Notes: generated by a model not told the origin, from the sequence alone. Positions 8,708 to 17,844 are shown, counted from the first letter of the stretch. The stretch: DNA of 64,000 bases from Tepidamorphaceae bacterium (GCA_028279445.1 JANQNT010000023.1:248001-312000), one strand, 5' to 3'. Numbers and translations are program-made.

Positions 8708-9507
8708 GAGATATGCTCAAGATCATCCAGATTACTGATTGTCATCTCGTGCCCCGCGGAGAGCGTCTCTTCACGCTCGACCCGACCGCAAGGTTGCGGG
8801 CGGCGGTCGAGGACATCAACAACAGCCACGCCGACGCTCACCTTTGTGTGCTGACGGGCGATCTGGCGCATGACGGCGACCCGCGCGCATACGCGCAGTT
8901 GCGCGATGTGTTGGATGGCTTGCAGGTGCATTGGCACCTGATGCCTGGCAATCACGACGATCGCCGCCGGTTATGTGAAGCGTTTCCCGAGATCGAAACC
9001 GACGAGCACGGCTTCCTGCAAACGAGCCTTGCCACTCCGGCTGGCATGTTTCTGTTCCTCGACACAATGGATGCCGGCGTTCATTCGGGGGCCTACTGTG
9101 CCGAACGATGCCAATGGCTCGAACGTGCGCTGGCCAAGGCCGCCGGTCAGCCCATCTACTTGTTCATGCACCATCCGCCGATGCCGATCGGAATGCCGCG
9201 CCTCGATCAATACCGGATCCTCGATAACCGGCAACTGGCACAGACGATCGACGGTCACCGGAATGTGCACCACATCTTCTTCGGTCATGTGCATCGGCCG
9301 ATCGCCGGCAGTTGGCGCGGCGTTCCCGTTTCCGCCATCGCCGGCACCAATCACCAGACCGCCTTTGACCTCGCCGACGGTGTTGCGAATATCGTCAGTC
9401 TCGACGATCCGGTCTATGGCGTCATCTTCCTTGGAACTGACAGTGCAATCGTGCATCAGCACGCCTTCGAAAGCAGCGCCGAGCGCATCACCTATGAACC
9501 GCATTGA
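8704..9507 (+). CDS. Metallophosphoesterase, GpdQ/CpdA type
   Basis: This 267-residue calcineurin-like phosphoesterase has no signal peptide and should act in the cytoplasm. The dimetal ligands are readable: Asp12 and His14 (ITDCH), Asp53 (TGDLAHDGD), Asn83/His84 (PGNHD), the MHHPP histidine and GHVHR. Their spacing matches glycerophosphodiesterase GpdQ and cAMP phosphodiesterases. As last gene of the importer operon it probably hydrolyses the imported phosphodiester, releasing an alcohol and a phosphomonoester. The ATG at 8704 overlaps the upstream stop; an ATG at 8713 is an alternative start. The natural substrate is not determined. Confidence 0.88.
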   Translation: MRDMLKIIQITDCHLVPRGERLFTLDPTARLRAAVEDINNSHADAHLCVLTGDLAHDGDPRAYAQLRDVLDGLQVHWHLMPGNHDDRRRLCEAFPEIETDEHGFLQTSLATPAGMFLFLDTMDAGVHSGAYCAERCQWLERALAKAAGQPIYLFMHHPPMPIGMPRLDQYRILDNRQLAQTIDGHRNVHHIFFGHVHRPIAGSWRGVPVSAIAGTNHQTAFDLADGVANIVSLDDPVYGVIFLGTDSAIVHQHAFESSAERITYEPH

Positions 9508-9614
9508 TGGTCATGGTCAGTGTGTCGAGATGTGTTTCGCCGACAGAAAAATCTGATGCACCACTTCTGATTTGGACACTCAGCGATTCACGGTTTCTCC
9601 AACCCATCGATTTC

Positions 9615-10931
9615 TCAGGGTGCCGCGACACGATCGGGCGCCAGCCCAGACCCAACCTTTGCCAAGAGTGCCGCAGCAGCGTGAAAAAGCACTGCATCGG
9701 CACGTCTCCGGCCAATCAGTTGCACGCCAATGGGTAGGCCGCATGGGGTTTGCAGCAGCGGAAGCGATAGCGTGGGGCATCCACAGAATGTCCAGGGCAT
9801 GGAAAACGCCCCGTCGCCCAAGCCATCTTTAATGCGAGGCGGTGGACCCGGTGTTGACAAAGTGACCAAGACGTCCGCCTCGCCCATCGCCTCATCGAGG
9901 GCGCCATAAAGCGTGTCGCGCAGCCTCAGGGCTGTGATGTAGTCAACGGCTGACATCTCGCGACCCTGCGCAATCCAGGCGACCGCTTCGTCCGGCAACG
10001 CGTTTCGGTGCGCGGCATCTTCTTCGGTCAGCGTGACCGCCATATCTCCGGCTATGAGTGCATGGTGGGCGTCAAACGCGCCATTGAACGCATCTGGCAA
10101 TGTCACGGAACCATCGATACGGTTTTCGGCTGCAAATGTCTCAAAGCCGTGCGCTGCAGTCTTATCGGCCCGTTCCCACCATGGGCCTTTCACCACAGCA
10201 AACGACCACGTCTTCTCGGAAGAAGCGCTCATGAGCTGCGGAAGCAGGCAGCCCGCCAAGCCAAGCAGATCCGTGAGCGTGCGGGCCATGAACGCATGGC
10301 TGGTTACGGGCGGTGACAGCGCCAAGGTCCCTGCGAGCTGCAGGAGCCCATGCGTGGGCTTGAAGGCAAACACGCCAGCATAGGAAGCAGGGCGGGTTGT
10401 TGACGACGTGTTCTGCGTATTGAGCGTCATCGGAACCATGCTCGCGGCCACCGCTGCAGCCGACCCGACCGACGAGGCGCCGAGTGTGTGCTGAGGATCA
10501 ATGGGGTTTCGGGTGGGCGCATAGTCGTTCATGCCGAACGGTGTCGTTATGGTTTTGCCGAGCACAACGAGACCCAGGTTCTTGAGCTGTCTGACGACCG
10601 CTGCATCAACGTGCGGCTGGCGACCGGCATGGATGGGGCTGCCCATCTCCGTTGGAAAGTCGGCCGTATCGATATTGTCTTTGATGCCGATGGGGATCCC
10701 ATCAAAGGCACTCAAGAACGAACCGCTGGACCGGCGTTCATCGGCAGCCGCCGCGTCCCTGAGGGTTGCGTCCCGGTTGAGATGGATCCACGCCTTGATA
10801 TCCGCGTCTTCATCCGCAATGCGATCGAGAAGCCGTTCGCAAATCTCGACCGAACTTGTTTGCCCCTGCGCAAGGCTCGCTGCCATCTCGGTGGCGGACG
10901 AACGGAAGGAAGCGGAGGCAACCTGTTTCAT
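9615..10931 (-). CDS. Amidase-signature-family protein with altered active-site loop
   Basis: The 438-residue protein aligns over the amidase signature (GatA/AtzF) fold. Lys in GIPIGIKDNID and the cis-Ser region GASSVGSAAAVAA are present. The segment that normally reads TGGS around the nucleophile reads NTSS in TQNTSSTTRPASYAGV, so a serine is kept at the nucleophile position but both oxyanion-hole glycines are replaced. It is the last gene of the phosphonoacetate-hydrolase-like/TRAP operon, three bases after the large permease. It may cleave an amide in the imported compound, or may have lost or changed activity. Confidence 0.82.
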   Translation of the reverse strand: MKQVASASFRSSATEMAASLAQGQTSSVEICERLLDRIADEDADIKAWIHLNRDATLRDAAAADERRSSGSFLSAFDGIPIGIKDNIDTADFPTEMGSPIHAGRQPHVDAAVVRQLKNLGLVVLGKTITTPFGMNDYAPTRNPIDPQHTLGASSVGSAAAVAASMVPMTLNTQNTSSTTRPASYAGVFAFKPTHGLLQLAGTLALSPPVTSHAFMARTLTDLLGLAGCLLPQLMSASSEKTWSFAVVKGPWWERADKTAAHGFETFAAENRIDGSVTLPDAFNGAFDAHHALIAGDMAVTLTEEDAAHRNALPDEAVAWIAQGREMSAVDYITALRLRDTLYGALDEAMGEADVLVTLSTPGPPPRIKDGLGDGAFSMPWTFCGCPTLSLPLLQTPCGLPIGVQLIGRRRADAVLFHAAAALLAKVGSGLAPDRVAAP

Positions 10932-10934
10932 AGT

Positions 10935-12491
10935 CTATCCCCGCAACAGCTCAGGCAGCCCTGTCACCAGTCCGGGAAAGGCGATCAGCAGAAGAAGCAC
11001 ACAGAGCTGGAGTACGACGAACGGGATGACCCCTCGATACATCTCAACGGTCTGGACTGTCTCGGGCGCAACACCGCGCAGATAGAACAGGGCGAAGCCG
11101 AAGGGCGGCGTGAGGTAGGATGTTTGAAGATTGACCGCGATCAGCACACCAAACCATAGCGGATCGATGGTCTGAAGCAGCGTTAGGGCAAGAATTGGGA
11201 CCGCCAGAGTGATGATCTCGATGACGTCGAGGAAGAACCCCAGCAGGAAGACGACCGCCATGACGAAGACAAGCGCACCGGTTTCGCCACCCGGCAGGGT
11301 CTGGAGAAAATCACCAACCATGACATCGCCCTCAACACCCCGAAACACGAGTGCGAAACAGGTTGCGCCGATCAGGATGCCATAGACCATGGCGCTGATC
11401 TCAAGCGTCTGGCGAACTGCTCCCGACAGAACGCCGGATCGAATGCTCATGACTAAAGCAAGCAACAGCGCGGCGGTGAACAGAAGTGCGGCCAATGCTG
11501 TCAGAACGATCGCCGCACCCGACAAGACCGACTGAAAGAACAGATGCAGGCGGGTGTCCACTATGGCGCGTACGACAAGTGCTGCCAGCAAGGCGCCCAG
11601 TCCGGACCATAGGAAGGCCGCACGCTCGGGACTGACCTTAATGCCAGCCAGAAGAATGGCACCGGCGGCACCAAGAGCGGCAGCTTCAGTCGGTGTTGCG
11701 ATGCCGCCGAGAATTGAGCCGAGGACGGCAATCAGCAGCAAGAGCGGGGCAATCAAGATCCCAATGAGCGTGCGAAGGCGGGGTGTATTAGCCACTGCAT
11801 CGCTAACATCGACATCAATGCCGCGCGCGCGGCAGATGACGTAGACATATCCGGCATAGATGCTGACCAGAAGCAGGCCAGGTAGGAGGGCGCCAGCAAA
11901 GAGATCGCCGACCGATACTGGCTGTGCTGTCCAATTGCCGACCGCGCGTTGTGCCTCGCCGTAGACTGCGCCCAGTTGATCAGCCAAAAGCACAAGAACA
12001 ATCGATGGCGGAATGATCTGGCCCAGGGACCCCGATGCACAGATGAGGCCGGTGGCAAGCGGCGCAGGATAACCGCGGGCCAAAAGAGCCGGCAGCGAAA
12101 TCAGGCCCATGGCAATGACCGTCGCGCCGACGATACCGGTAGAGGCGGCGAGCAGAGCACCGACGACACATAATGATAGGCCCAACCCACCGGGCACGCG
12201 GTGCATCAAGTCTCCCATCGACTTGAGCAGATCGGCGGCAATGCGCGATCGATCAAGCACCGTACCCATCAAGATAAACAGCGGAATGGCCAGCAGCAGT
12301 TCGTTGGTCAGAACACCCCAGATGCGGGGGCCAAGCGCCTTGAGCAGGGAAAGGTCAAAAACGCCGAGCGAACCGGCCAGCAGGGCGAAACCGAGCGACA
12401 CACCGCACAAAGTCAACGCGACCGGAAAACCCAGCAGCAAGGCGCCGAATGTCAGCCCGAGCAACAGGAGCGGCAGCATCTCACTGCTCAT
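10935..12491 (-). CDS. TRAP transporter large permease (DctM family)
   Basis: The protein of about 518 residues is almost entirely hydrophobic, with the DctM core and the TPTEAAALGA motif mid-sequence. It is roughly 90 residues longer than most DctM proteins. The extra part follows that motif and adds two or three apparent transmembrane segments before ISAMVYGILIGA. I chose the ATG at 12491, which has GGAG eight bases upstream and overlaps the small-subunit stop; ATGs at 12521 and 12479 are alternatives. With DctQ and DctP it forms a sodium-dependent importer for an organic acid. Confidence 0.9.
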   Translation of the reverse strand: MSSEMLPLLLLGLTFGALLLGFPVALTLCGVSLGFALLAGSLGVFDLSLLKALGPRIWGVLTNELLLAIPLFILMGTVLDRSRIAADLLKSMGDLMHRVPGGLGLSLCVVGALLAASTGIVGATVIAMGLISLPALLARGYPAPLATGLICASGSLGQIIPPSIVLVLLADQLGAVYGEAQRAVGNWTAQPVSVGDLFAGALLPGLLLVSIYAGYVYVICRARGIDVDVSDAVANTPRLRTLIGILIAPLLLLIAVLGSILGGIATPTEAAALGAAGAILLAGIKVSPERAAFLWSGLGALLAALVVRAIVDTRLHLFFQSVLSGAAIVLTALAALLFTAALLLALVMSIRSGVLSGAVRQTLEISAMVYGILIGATCFALVFRGVEGDVMVGDFLQTLPGGETGALVFVMAVVFLLGFFLDVIEIITLAVPILALTLLQTIDPLWFGVLIAVNLQTSYLTPPFGFALFYLRGVAPETVQTVEMYRGVIPFVVLQLCVLLLLIAFPGLVTGLPELLRG

Positions 12492-13032
12492 CGGTTGCGC
12501 TCCGGCGCTCGACCACTTCAAACGGAGGTTTGCTCAGGCCGGTGTAGGATCGCAGAAGCATTGCCAGTCCGGGAAGAACCAGCAATGCGGGCATCACAAT
12601 CAACATGGATTTGAACAGGAAGACGCCCTGGATGCCACCCACGCTGCGTGAGCCTTCGAGCGTCTGCCAAGCGCGTATCACATAAGGAAGGGACGCCCAG
12701 ATCAGCACGACAATGGTGGGCAGAAGAAGGACGAGACAGGCCCAGAAATCGACCCTTGCCCGGCCAATGTCGTTCATCTTGACACGCAGCACGTCAATTC
12801 GTGTATGTCCGTCTCTGGACAGAGCATAAGCCGCCCCGATGCCGACGAAGACGGCGTTTGCGTAAATCACGGCTTCTGACAATTGCAGTGAGCCGAAGCC
12901 GAACATCGCCCGCCCCAGAACGAGGGCGACTTGCGTCAACGTCATCGCAATCACCAGCCAGGCTACAAGCTGCCCAGCTGCAAGCACGATCCCATCAAGA
13001 CGCCTTGCCCAAGGGTGCGGCTTGGTGGCCAT
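12481..13032 (-). CDS. TRAP transporter small permease (DctQ family)
   Basis: This small membrane protein of about 183 residues has four predicted transmembrane helices and the DctQ-type pattern around SRDGHTRIDVL. The start at 13032 was preferred over 13062 for its better spacing to GGAA. It lies between the binding-protein and large-permease genes in the standard P-Q-M order, and its stop overlaps the next start. Confidence 0.86.
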   Translation of the reverse strand: MATKPHPWARRLDGIVLAAGQLVAWLVIAMTLTQVALVLGRAMFGFGSLQLSEAVIYANAVFVGIGAAYALSRDGHTRIDVLRVKMNDIGRARVDFWACLVLLLPTIVVLIWASLPYVIRAWQTLEGSRSVGGIQGVFLFKSMLIVMPALLVLPGLAMLLRSYTGLSKPPFEVVERRSATDEQ

Positions 13033-13094
13033 AGCGATTCCGTCTCTGCCGGAAGGGAGCATCCACTGCAGGACACTCCCTTCGGTGCTCTTGA

Positions 13095-14189
13095 TCAGGT
13101 CGCACTGAACACCATCGCCCTCGCGCGCGCGAAGGGCTGGTGCGATGTCTCGGTCACACGACGTGCTTCAGCATGAAAGGCCATGTAGCTGTCGTACACG
13201 CGTCTGGTGAATGCATCTTCGGACGCGGCCTCGGCGACGACTTCCTGAGACATTTGGCCGAGCGCCATCAGCACATCATCGCTGTAGGCGCGAAGCTGAA
13301 CGCCTTGCTCCGTGACGAGGCCGTCGAGCGCCGAGCCGTTGTTGGCGTGAAACTCGGCCTCCATCTCGTCGTTCTCGGCTTGGCATGCCACCTTGATGAT
13401 CTCGCGGTCCGCCGCACTCAATTCGTTCCACACATCCAGATTGAACCCGGCCGAGACGTTCGACGATGGCTCATGCCAACCGGGGTAGTAGTAGAACTTC
13501 GCGACCTGATGGAATCCCTTCGCCAGATCGTTCCACGGGCCCACCCACTCGGTTGCATCGATAGCGCCCGATTGCAGAGCCTGATAGACTTCCGTTCCAG
13601 GTATTGAGGCGGGCGTTGCGCCAACACGACGGATCACTTCTCCGCCGAAACCGCCTATGCGCATTGTGATGCCGCGAAAATCATCCAACGAATTGATTTC
13701 ATTACGGAACCAGCCGCCCATCTGAACGCCGGGATTTCCGACCAGAAACGACTTGACGTTGTAGTTGGCGGCCAACTCGTCCCAAAGCTCCTGGCCGCCT
13801 CCGTAGTAGACCCAGGACTTGATTTCCGTCGGCGTCAGACCGAAGGGTGTGGTCGTGAAGAAGTTGAACGCCTTCGACTTTCCCTGCCACCAGAACTCAA
13901 CACCGTGATAGAGATCAGCCGTCCCGGTGGATACCGCATCGAACACTTCGAAAGGCGGCACGAGTTCGCCCGCGGCAAAAACCCGGACAGAAAGCCGTCC
14001 ATCGGTCATCGTTGTGATGCGTTGGGCGAGTCGCTCCGCGGCGGTGCCGAAACCAGGGAAGTTCTTCACCCAGGCACTCGCCATCTTCAATTCACGGCGT
14101 CCCTGGGCGATCGCCGGAGTCGCGAGCGGGACGGTTGCTCCCAGGCCGGCCAGAGCCGCACCGCGAACGAAGTCCTTACGTGACATATT
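13095..14189 (-). CDS. TRAP transporter substrate-binding protein (DctP family)
   Basis: I call the start at the ATG at 14189 because GGAG lies six bases before it and because the first residues then form an export signal (SRKDFVRG, then a hydrophobic stretch ending ATPAIAQ) resembling a Tat signal with Arg-Lys. The open frame extends upstream to 14399, but that part overlaps the preceding gene. The mature part of about 335 residues has the DctP fold, with GGFGGEVIRRVGATP and GAIDATEWVGPWND. These proteins bind carboxylates or related acids, and the linked hydrolase suggests a phosphonate or phosphate-bearing carboxylate. Confidence 0.9.
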   Translation of the reverse strand, partial: NMSRKDFVRGAALAGLGATVPLATPAIAQGRRELKMASAWVKNFPGFGTAAERLAQRITTMTDGRLSVRVFAAGELVPPFEVFDAVSTGTADLYHGVEFWWQGKSKAFNFFTTTPFGLTPTEIKSWVYYGGGQELWDELAANYNVKSFLVGNPGVQMGGWFRNEINSLDDFRGITMRIGGFGGEVIRRVGATPASIPGTEVYQALQSGAIDATEWVGPWNDLAKGFHQVAKFYYYPGWHEPSSNVSAGFNLDVWNELSAADREIIKVACQAENDEMEAEFHANNGSALDGLVTEQGVQLRAYSDDVLMALGQMSQEVVAEAASEDAFTRRVYDSYMAFHAEARRVTETSHQPFARARAMVFSAT

Positions 14190-15489
14190 CATAGTCGTCT
14201 CCATGATTGCTGCTGATCGGGGATTGAAGTGCATTGCCGTCCATGCCTTCGGCAGGACGGCCAAGATGGGCAAGGATCGTTGGAGCGATGTCGACGAGAG
14301 ACGTCGGTGCGCTATGGGTTGCGCCCGATGCGAACCCGGCCCCATTGGCAATGAGAAAAGGCGCCTGCTCGCGCACACCGAGACCGCCATGCTGGCCAAA
14401 GCCGATCCCGGTGTCTTTGCCGTTGGCTGGCTGGGCGATCACGCCCTGCCCCGGAACGCCATGCTCATTGGCCGCATCGTCGGTCCGCATCGCGAGGGCA
14501 AAGGCTAGACCGTCACGCGGACCGTGCCCGACCGAAGCCAGTTCCTCGATGGTGACAACTCGGTCGAGCCAATCCTGAGCTTCCAAGAACGCCGCTATTG
14601 CGTCGGCGCGGCCATGCATTTGCTCTGACAAGTAAACCAGCGCTGCTGTGCCATTTGGAGCGACAACAATGTCCTGCGATTTGGGATCGTCCTTGAAACC
14701 GGCCGCAGTCAGTTCGGCGTCAATATCGATCGCTCCGGTCACCGTTTGATGCCCGTGATCCGAACCGATAAGCAGGAGAATGTCGTCACCCTGTTGCCGC
14801 AAGTCGCCGAGAGCATCGATGACCATACCGGCATGGCGGTCCGCCTCAGCCAGCGCAGCGAGATGGTCCGGCGAACCCAGCGCGGTGCTGTGCTGCGTGG
14901 TGTCCGGGTGGCCAAGCCAGAGGACGGCGAGCGCTGGTCTGCGATCAGTCAGGACCTTGCTGACAAAACGCTCGGTCATGGCGCGATCTCCGGTGATCTC
15001 CGGACCAATCCGAAGTGCGTCACTGTCCAGCACCGGAACGCGTCCCGGACCAAAGCTCCCCGCGCGATGATAGACATGGCCATGGCCGTCAGGATCGTGG
15101 GCATACGCTGCACCAGGCGAGACATTGGAAAACACGATGGTGCCGCCATGCGGCGCCAAACGTTCGGCCAGCGTCGGTACGGCTAGCGACCGGCCGGTGA
15201 TCCGCCGCTTGTGCTGGAGAAACTCTGGATGACCGGCGTCGTGCAGGACCAACCGGCCATCCTCGCGAAGCGCCATGGCATTGCCGGTCAGTTCGTGCCG
15301 ACCGGGATGGCAACCTGTGGCGATCGTTGCCGAGCAAACCCGCGTCACCGATGGGAACGCCGAACTGTGGTTTTCAAACCAGGTTCCGCTTCGAGCGAAT
15401 TCCGCCAAACGCGGAGTGCGGTCAGGGTCGACAAGATCGCGCCTCAAACCATCGAGGATCACGAGTACTGCGCGGCGGGAATCATGCAT
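14176..15489 (-). CDS. Alkaline-phosphatase-superfamily hydrolase (type I phosphodiesterase-like)
   Basis: The 437-residue protein carries the metal and nucleophile pattern of the nucleotide pyrophosphatase/phosphodiesterase group: Asp13 (VILDGLRRD), Thr49 as likely nucleophile (PSVTRVCSATI), Asp and His in HPDTTQH, SDHG, and a late His in GFGQHGG. No signal peptide is visible, so it should be cytoplasmic. It overlaps the PhnA-like gene upstream by eight bases and the binding-protein gene downstream. The tandem of two related hydrolases suggests two successive phospho-ester or C-P cleavages, or two related substrates. The exact reaction cannot be deduced. Confidence 0.82.
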   Translation of the reverse strand: MHDSRRAVLVILDGLRRDLVDPDRTPRLAEFARSGTWFENHSSAFPSVTRVCSATIATGCHPGRHELTGNAMALREDGRLVLHDAGHPEFLQHKRRITGRSLAVPTLAERLAPHGGTIVFSNVSPGAAYAHDPDGHGHVYHRAGSFGPGRVPVLDSDALRIGPEITGDRAMTERFVSKVLTDRRPALAVLWLGHPDTTQHSTALGSPDHLAALAEADRHAGMVIDALGDLRQQGDDILLLIGSDHGHQTVTGAIDIDAELTAAGFKDDPKSQDIVVAPNGTAALVYLSEQMHGRADAIAAFLEAQDWLDRVVTIEELASVGHGPRDGLAFALAMRTDDAANEHGVPGQGVIAQPANGKDTGIGFGQHGGLGVREQAPFLIANGAGFASGATHSAPTSLVDIAPTILAHLGRPAEGMDGNALQSPISSNHGDDYEYVT

Positions 15490-16735
15490 GGTCGGCCTCC
15501 GGTTCCAGGAGGTTCAGCGCCACGTGAAAGGCATCGTAGTTCCGCAACTGCGTTGGTAAGTCGCTGTCGCGAAGCGGTCGATTTACGATGAATGGAACAA
15601 TTTGCTCGTGGCGCCCGCCATGCGAGCGCAATGGCCCGGCGAGAGCGGACAGATCATGCGCCGCGCAGCTCGAACCGAGCACACCGTCCGCGGTCGCCAG
15701 AACGACCAGATCGCCAATCCTGTCGGGTGGTAGCTCAAGGTCTGCGGCAGCTCTTTCGCGCTCAAGGACCCGTTCGACTTGCGGCAATGCTTCGAGGACG
15801 GCCATCGCTTGGTCCGAAACACCCGCATCGCAATAGACCATCGCGCAAGCCCCAAGTGCGCCATGGTGGACGACATATGGGTCCGTGATTGGAAGAATGG
15901 TCTGAATACCGGCGCCTGGCATCGCCGTTTCAAGAACGTCCTGGAGATAGGCAACGTTTGGCTCGCCAGTTGATGTGGTCTTGGCGTTCATCCCGTGGTC
16001 GGCGGTGACAACCAAGACCGCACCAGCGCGGTCGATATCTGCAAGCAAACGGTCGAGCGCTGCGATGAAGTCCAACGACGCCTCGGCGTCGGGCGCGTAG
16101 CGATGTTGCATGTAGTCCGTCGTCGACAGATAGACCAGCATCGGCGTGGTCGCCTCGAGAAGTGCCAATCCGACGCGCAAGACGGCCAAGCTGATTTCTG
16201 CGCTGTATATTCCCGGCGGCGGCGTTCCTATGGCCGTCCGGATCGCCGGGGTCATCTCTTGCTGACCGTTGCCAAGGGCCTCGATGGACAGCGTCGCCGC
16301 CCGGTCATCTCCATCTGGCAAGCTTGTTCCAAGAAGGCACCTAAGCTTGTCTTTGGCGGTCACGGCGACGACCGTGCTTCCCGCATCGTGTGCCGCGGCC
16401 AGGATTGTGCCGGCGCGCAAGAGGTCCGGCGTGTTCATCATCACAGGCATCCCGCTCTCGGTGTCGAGCGCGTAGTTTCCAGCTACGCCGTGTCGACTGG
16501 GCGGGACACCAGTGATCAGCGATACATTGTTGGGATTGGTGAAGCTCGGCATTGCCGATGCAGCCGTCCTTAGTCCGTACCGCGCCGTCAACCGGTCGAG
16601 GAATGGACACTTCCCCTCCGCGCTCGCGGCCTCCAGATAGCTTGGGTCGAAGCCGTCGATGCAGGCCACGACCACTGGTCCAGCCGGATTGCGATACTCT
16701 CGCCCATTGCAAGAAAAGGTTGCGCTGCTTGGCAT
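15482..16735 (-). CDS. phnA: Phosphonoacetate hydrolase homologue
   Basis: The protein of about 417 residues strongly resembles PhnA, which splits phosphonoacetate into acetate and phosphate. Shared blocks include PSFTNPNNVSLITG, MMNTPDLLRAGTILAA and VVAVTAKDKLR. The two-zinc site is readable as Asp27, Thr66 (nucleophile), Asp207, His211, Asp246/His247 and His376, spaced as in characterised PhnA. I placed the start at 16735 because it gives the usual PhnA N-terminus; an ATG at 16801 adds 22 residues. It is the first gene of an operon with a second hydrolase, a TRAP importer and an amidase, and diverges from a SorC regulator. Confidence 0.87.
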   Translation of the reverse strand: MPSSATFSCNGREYRNPAGPVVVACIDGFDPSYLEAASAEGKCPFLDRLTARYGLRTAASAMPSFTNPNNVSLITGVPPSRHGVAGNYALDTESGMPVMMNTPDLLRAGTILAAAHDAGSTVVAVTAKDKLRCLLGTSLPDGDDRAATLSIEALGNGQQEMTPAIRTAIGTPPPGIYSAEISLAVLRVGLALLEATTPMLVYLSTTDYMQHRYAPDAEASLDFIAALDRLLADIDRAGAVLVVTADHGMNAKTTSTGEPNVAYLQDVLETAMPGAGIQTILPITDPYVVHHGALGACAMVYCDAGVSDQAMAVLEALPQVERVLERERAAADLELPPDRIGDLVVLATADGVLGSSCAAHDLSALAGPLRSHGGRHEQIVPFIVNRPLRDSDLPTQLRNYDAFHVALNLLEPEADHA

Positions 16736-16805
16736 GTCTGGCGGTGTCCCCTGCATCCTTAGGACGCGGGATACGGAAGACGCATGACAACGAAATGACA
16801 ATTGT

Positions 16806-16832
16806 CGAATTAAATATTACTTTTGTAATTCG
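16806..16832. promoter_or_regulatory. Inverted repeat between phnA-like operon and SorC regulator
   Basis: CGAATTA (16806-16812) and TAATTCG (16826-16832) form a perfect seven-base inverted repeat with an AT-rich 13-base spacer, in the 164-base divergent intergenic region. A ten-base palindrome GACAATTGTC (16797-16806) abuts it. SorC-family regulators bind extended inverted repeats near divergent promoters, so this is the best operator candidate. Confidence 0.5.
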
Positions 16833-16899
16833 TGACCGCAGTCTTCCGCGATGCTAACGGGTTTGGACGTTGTTCAACCAACCGAAAACACCGAAGACG

Positions 16900-17844
16900 A
16901 TGACGCTTTCTACCGAACCGCGCCTGGCCGCTCGGATTGCCTGGTACCATTTTCAGGAAGGGCTGACCCAGTCGGCCATTGCCGACAAGATCGGCTTGAG
17001 CCGTGCGCGCGTGAATCAGATCATTGGAGAACTGCGCGCGTCCGGCGCTGTCCAACTGCACATCAATACGCCGCACGGCGCCTGTGTCGAATTGGAGGCC
17101 GCGCTCAAGGAACAATTCGCCCTGCGCGAGGCCATCGTGGTTCCTGCGCCTGCGGCGGAGACGGATGTGCGCCGCGTGACCGGCATGGCCGCCGGTCAAT
17201 TTCTGTCGGACGCGATCCAGGATGGCGACGTGTTCGGGGTCGGATGGGGCGGGACGATCGATGCTGCCGCGAGCGCGATGGCGCGCAAGAACGGTCGCCG
17301 CAACACGGTCGTATCTTTTTGTGGCGGCTTTCCCAAGAGCACGCCGGTCAACCCGTATGATGTTGCTGCGCGTTTTGCCCGCATTCTGCACGGCCCCTGC
17401 TACTACGTCACCGCGCCAATGTTTGCCGACAGCAGATCGATGCGCGATGCGCTTATTGACTCCCATTCGGTACGGGCAGCCATGGATCAGGTGCGTTGCG
17501 TCAACATCGGCCTGGTCAGCGCCGTGGATCTGTCACCGGAATCGCGCAGTCTCGAATATGGCCTGATCTCAGAAGAACTCCGTCAATCCCTGCTGGAGGC
17601 CGGTGCGGTCGGCGACATTTGCGGCCACTACATGACTGCCGATGGCAGCTCAGTGGATCATGAGATCAATGATCTGATTGTCGCACCGCCCATCGACGAT
17701 CTGCTAGCGATTCCCCATTTGGTGCTTGCATCCGGCGGCGATGCAAAGGTGCCGATCATTCGCGCTGCCTTGCGGCGTGGATTTGCGCATACGCTGATTG
17801 TCGACGAAGACGCCGCCAACGCATTGGTTCGATCAAGTTGCTGA
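16900..17844 (+). CDS. SorC/DeoR-type transcriptional regulator
   Basis: The 314-residue protein has an N-terminal helix-turn-helix (ARIAWYHFQEGLTQSAIADK, then LSRARVNQII) and a C-terminal SorC sugar-isomerase-like effector domain with the GVGWGGTIDA loop and a late ASGGDAKVPIIRAAL block. Family members respond to phosphorylated sugars or polyols and often activate an adjacent catabolic operon. Here the adjacent divergent operon begins with a phosphonoacetate hydrolase homologue, so a phosphorylated or phosphonated effector is plausible. The ATG at 16900 was chosen; a TTG at 16870 is also in frame. Confidence 0.86.
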   Translation: MTLSTEPRLAARIAWYHFQEGLTQSAIADKIGLSRARVNQIIGELRASGAVQLHINTPHGACVELEAALKEQFALREAIVVPAPAAETDVRRVTGMAAGQFLSDAIQDGDVFGVGWGGTIDAAASAMARKNGRRNTVVSFCGGFPKSTPVNPYDVAARFARILHGPCYYVTAPMFADSRSMRDALIDSHSVRAAMDQVRCVNIGLVSAVDLSPESRSLEYGLISEELRQSLLEAGAVGDICGHYMTADGSSVDHEINDLIVAPPIDDLLAIPHLVLASGGDAKVPIIRAALRRGFAHTLIVDEDAANALVRSSC

